DNA from: Collybiopsis luxurians FD-317 M1 | Taxonomy: Eukaryota > Basidiomycota > Agaricomycetes > Agaricales > Omphalotaceae | Direction: 5' to 3' | Length of the DNA stretch: 64,000 nucleotides | Assembly: GCA_000827265.1 (NCBI GenBank) | Contig: KN834848.1 | Span: 62,001-126,000 of the forward strand | Shown here: positions 60,095 to 64,000 of the stretch, piece by piece | Layout: each line of letters starts with the position of its first letter | Numbering within the stretch: position 1 is the stretch's first letter | Translations under genes and position numbers: made by a program | Notes under the pieces: model-generated | Told to the model about the DNA's origin: nothing | The model's input: only the letters and a program-made list of their open reading frames with translations | Databases searched by the model: none

Positions 60095-62786
60095 ATGTCT
60101 GACACTCCCTACTTCATTCACGGTGTTCAAGGTGAGCATCTCTGAAATTATTTTTATGCTCAGCCTCACTTGAGCTTTTCAAGGCGGAATCTATCCTCGT
60201 TTGGAGGTCCGAGAACTAGCGCAGTTAAATGAGCAATGGACTCTCTTCAATCTCAGTCTGCAGCAAATTCAGCAGGCAGATTATAAGCCAGTGGCTGCGA
60301 AGTTTCTTTCCCTCGGTTTGTGTCCCGAACTTCTGAAGCACTGCATACCCATAATGATCATTACACAGGTGGAATCCATGGTCTTCCATACCAGGGCTGG
60401 AGGTATTAGTTGCTTTGTTCTGAGTGATTCCCCGTTTACAGAGACTTTTCCCCAATGCAGTGGTGACCCCAAAGGGGCTCCTGGTCCGATTAGTAAGGAC
60501 TATGGAGGTACACCCATATTTGTCTGTTTTACCGAAGTTGTGGTTGATATCATTGTCCGGCAGGCTACTGCAATCACGCCTGTAAGTTGAATTGAGTATG
60601 ATCTTCGTGTTTGTAGTAACATTCCTTGGAGCTGTTCTATTTCCAACTTGGCATCGTCCATATCTTCTTGCTCTGGAGGTAAGTGTGTTACAATTTGATA
60701 AGCAGGTTTTGAAATGGTACCAGCAATCTATTGGAGAAGCTGCTGCTGTCATTGCAAAAAAATTAACCGAAGGGCTTCCTGACTCTGTCAAGAAAGAGTG
60801 GGACACTGCTGCCCAGCAACTCCGTTGGCCGTATGTATCACACTTTGAAATATCAATTTAAACATAGATTGAGTTTGGGATTATAGCTTCTGGGACTGGA
60901 CCAACCCAAGTACCGGTAAAGAAGGCCTACCGGATCTGCTCAAACCCCAGGCAATCACACTTAAGCTCCCTAATGGTAGTGTAGAGACTCTCAGTCGCAA
61001 TCCTCTTGCATCATATCAGTTTGAGAATCCTCGCCCGGATGGGTTCCAAAACATGGAGAATAATGGCGAAGACCAATGGAGCCCTTTCCAAGTCGGACAA
61101 ACAGGCTACTTTAAGGACTGGACTTCGACTTATCGTTGGCCTACAAATAGCGTCAACCCTACAGAACAATATGCAAAGATAGATGAGTAGGTGTATTCTG
61201 CCCTTGGACTGCTAAGATTATCTTATTCTGAATTACAGGTTGCTTACTGATGATGAAGTGACCAACCGATACTCGTGGCGTGCTTTGAGAAGCAATGTTG
61301 CTCATCTCTTCGTCTTTCCACTTGCAGCGGGCAAGGACGAAAGTCCATTTATGTAAGTCCAAGATGCACACAAACAAAATATACAGGATGCCACTAATGT
61401 CTTCGGTCTTGAAGCTGGGATCAATTTTCGAACACGACATTCCAGTCCCAACAGACCCAAAAAGACAGAGGACTGCCGGTCTACAAAGCAGGTAAAACTG
61501 ACGGCCAAGATCCTCTACCTTGGGCTAATACTGAGTGACAGGGAGTGTCGAAAGTCCTCACAACTCAGTACACCTTCTACTCGGAGGACTAGCACATATG
61601 GTGTGTTATAAATAATAGACTAACTGGGCACTTGATTGGAATGTTTCTTTAGTCCAATAACGATTATGCAGGGTTCGACCCAATCTTTTACCTGCATCAT
61701 GCTAATGTGGACCGTATCTTTGCTCTCTGGGAATATGTTTATCCGAACTATTGGATGGGTGAAGGATACTATGACCAATCTGGGAACCTTATCAAGTTTG
61801 GTGAGTTCTAATTGTAGTATATGCCATTTTGAAAAATGACTCTTATTGAATATCAAGTCCAACCCGACGGCAACTGGTCTGAGGCACCCGATGCAACAAT
61901 CGACGAGTCTTCTGAACTCGAGCCTTTCCGACACGATAGCAATATTTACTGGACTTCAAGTGACACGCACGGCCTTCAAAGTGACGAGCCAGTGAAGAAG
62001 TGTTAGTTACATTTTCCCCTTTATCGGTTTTCCAACATTTAAAATTTAATTGCAGGGTATACCTACACTCTCACTCATAATAATGTCACTATCGACGTCT
62101 CCCAACCTAGTACGGAGCTTGAACGGGCCAAATACCTCGCCGTACTTCAAGATTACTTTGGTCTTAATGTCAAGATAGCGAAGCTCACATTCGGAGCAGG
62201 ACACCATCCCATCCTCCCTGTACTGAAAGGCCACGGTGTTGCTCCTCACAGGTTCAAAGAAGTCTCTGACTATCGTCACTTTATCATTGTTGCCGACATC
62301 CTCGAGCACGCTTATACTGGGTCCTACAGACTCGAGATCCTGTATAACGAAATTAGCGTTGGTATCCTCACCTCCCTTGCCCGTGGTCTTGACACCCTTT
62401 GCGCCGGGTGTCAAGGCCGTCGACAAATCAAAAACAGAATCCAGGGGACTATCGCTATTCATCAACATGTGGTGAACCAGATCTATTCACTGGTCGAAGA
62501 CAGTGATCGGCCGAACACTGAGGACGTGTTCCAGGAAGTCCTTAAGAGGGCTTTCTCTGCGCGACTTGTGGGACCGACCGGTACGGTCTTGGCCACGGCG
62601 AACAACGACGTGGATCCCACTCCAAACAATGCCCTTCCGGATGATAAGTGCCCTAACATCACGATTCACTCTGCTTCTGCAGCTACCCATGAAGATCATG
62701 ATTACTGTCTCTTCTTTGATGACAAAGAGTACGGTACGATGCTTGAAGGGAAGTGGGTCGCTATTCCCCCTGCGGAGAGAGTGTAA
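60095..62786 (+). CDS. Tyrosinase (type 3 copper polyphenol oxidase)
   Basis: Oxidises monophenols and diphenols to quinones (melanin, browning). No signal peptide, as usual for fungal tyrosinases. ATG at 60095 (MSDTPYFIHGVQG) with exon 1 ending at 60131. Copper site A: GGIHGLPYQGW, then GYCNHASVLFPTWHRPYLL, where Cys-x-His would form the thioether bond. Site B: VESPHNSVHLLLGGLAHM and FDPIFYLHHANVDRIFALWE. Thus all six ligand histidines have candidates. The C-terminal half (HRFKEVSDYRHFIIVADI, GILTSLARGLDTLCAGC and KCPNITIHSAS, ending IPPAERV) is the lid domain, normally cut off to activate the enzyme. Total length is around 600 residues. About ten short introns interrupt it. A decayed inverted copy lies at 46.2-48.0 kb. 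Confidence 0.92.
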
Positions 62787-64000
62787 ATAATGTAATCAGC
62801 AATCGTTTGATAACAACAAAAAAAAAAATCTAGCTGTAGTGTTCTGTATCCGTGTACAACAAATGTTAAATGTATGTGTACTTGAAATTAAGTGTTAAGT
62901 CCCAAGTCCATTCAGACCATGCTGTTAAATTGTGAAGTCGTTGAATCGTGAAGTTGACAGTATCCTTAGTACTGTGACTCGCCTCGAACCTTATTATTGA
63001 ATCGGTGGCTGAATTGGGGTAGTATGCGTGCCTGCATCTGTCCAAACCGGCGAGCAGAGTATACAGAGTATACAAAGGGGCTTAGAACATGCTCCAAACT
63101 TTGAATTGACATGCTCAATGCTTCGAGCTAGTGTCTCGATTCACACGTCTGAGAGCCTCGAAAGCTTCCATTACATAGCTACCTTTGTAGAAACTGCTGA
63201 CCTCTACTTTGCTACCATAGCAAAGGATAAAGTCTTCTCCAGAAATACAAGGATTTTATGAGTGGTTTCACAATCCGATACAATCCGATTCAAGTGAGTG
63301 GTCTCGGGCCATCTACGTGCTTCTTTGATGGAATCAAAGGGTACTCATTGACTACTCTGTCCTACCGGCCGATCAGAGCTCTACATTGCAAATCTGGCAA
63401 CTACCAAAGGTGGCTCGGCTAAAATCAAAGGACAACTCCTGACAACTCGGAACTGAAAAAGCATGATACATGAAGAACCTTGAAATAGCGACTTCGAGGA
63501 CCTTGACAGAGAAGACAAGAATCTTCTCGGAAACTCACCGTTGAAAGAACTGCGATGAGAACGGCACGCAATGTCTCTGGGATAGCTTCGAAAAGGGTGG
63601 CAGTCTAGCGAGGGCTTCAATTGAATGCCAAGCTCCGAAAACTATTCTATAGGTAATAGTATCCGAAAAGTTAGATTTTTTTCCAGATTCCAAGCGGAGG
63701 GAAATAGGCAATCAACTCGAGTCTCAAGACCTTCTATCTACACGACATTCTTTTCGGCTGGTAGAATCGCTGTTTTTCTTTTGCCGTCGTCGCTTCCGCC
63801 CTTGAGAGTATTCCGATTGCTCTAAATGATGTTCTGCATGAGCGTAATAGGTTGCTCAACTAACTTTGGTTCGATTTTTGCAAAACCGAGGGCAGCCACA
63901 ATAGAAATCTTGGTGATTTGCACTGGATTTCATGGAATTCATGAAGAAGGAAAAGTGGGAGGAAGAGAGGTCCTGGAATATATTCGTTGGCACACAGGCT
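62787..64000. other. 3' flank of tyrosinase, shared with the inverted relic
   Basis: 62790-63640 matches the inverted sequence 47150-46240 in detail, although no coding frame is shared. Beyond 63640 homology stops. Short frames at 63625-63825 are unsupported. Confidence 0.6.

Noticed and set aside
62046..62468. 140-codon minus-strand frame
   Set aside because: It lies opposite the tyrosinase C-terminal exons, whose sense reading matches the family and is preserved in part in the relic.
1..64000. CRISPR arrays, phage or bacterial operons
   Set aside because: No regular spaced short repeats, and intron-rich fungal genes occur throughout.

Overview
The window is nuclear DNA of a filamentous basidiomycete, most likely an Agaricomycete with wood- or litter-decay ability. 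Genes are broken by many short introns of about 50-60 bp with GT-AG ends. There is an intron-bearing tRNA-Ser. The gene families (glyoxal oxidase, DUF6533 membrane protein, tyrosinase, UNC93-like transporters, Agaricomycete-type orphan kinase) fit that group. Splice models below were worked out by eye; exon ends I checked by phase are stated in the entries.

Layout. (1) 0.1-7.5 kb: a small secreted protein with a Pro/Thr/Ser repeat, the ubiquitin-like sulfur carrier URM1, and a large Zn2Cys6 transcription factor. (2) 7.5-12.4 kb: a long stretch with no gene I can support, ending in about four diverged 340-400 bp tandem repeats. (3) 12.6-15.3 kb: a calcium/calmodulin-dependent protein kinase. 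(4) 16-28 kb: three glyoxal oxidase genes in tandem on the minus strand plus a tiny relic of a fourth, with an inverted broken copy of the first secreted gene between copies 1 and 2. Copies 2 and 3 arose by a recent tandem duplication of about 3.2-3.4 kb that also copied the first codons of the neighbouring CCC1/VIT1-type transporter. (5) 28.7-30.2 kb: the CCC1/VIT1-type transporter and tRNA-Ser(CGA). (6) 32-56.7 kb: an array of UNC93-family membrane proteins on the plus strand, four near full length and two broken, interrupted by a GS...DxD orphan protein, an inverted tyrosinase relic, an orphan kinase and a WD40 relic. (7) 57-64 kb: a DUF6533 membrane protein and a complete tyrosinase.

How the genes may work together. 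Glyoxal oxidases are secreted copper radical enzymes that supply hydrogen peroxide to lignin-attacking peroxidases; tyrosinase oxidises phenols; the VIT-type carrier stores iron or manganese in the vacuole. A shared role in oxidative wood decay and metal handling is possible, but co-location alone does not prove it. The strongest message of the window is structural: repeated local duplication, inversion and decay of genes, giving two active arrays surrounded by relics.

No CRISPR array, bacterial operon or virus-like gene was seen. Nothing here can be called a new biological system with confidence. The most unusual items are the conserved 10-nt microexon of the UNC93 array, the repeat-flanked inverted relic at 20.8-21.9 kb, and the orphan protein at 40.8-42.1 kb.
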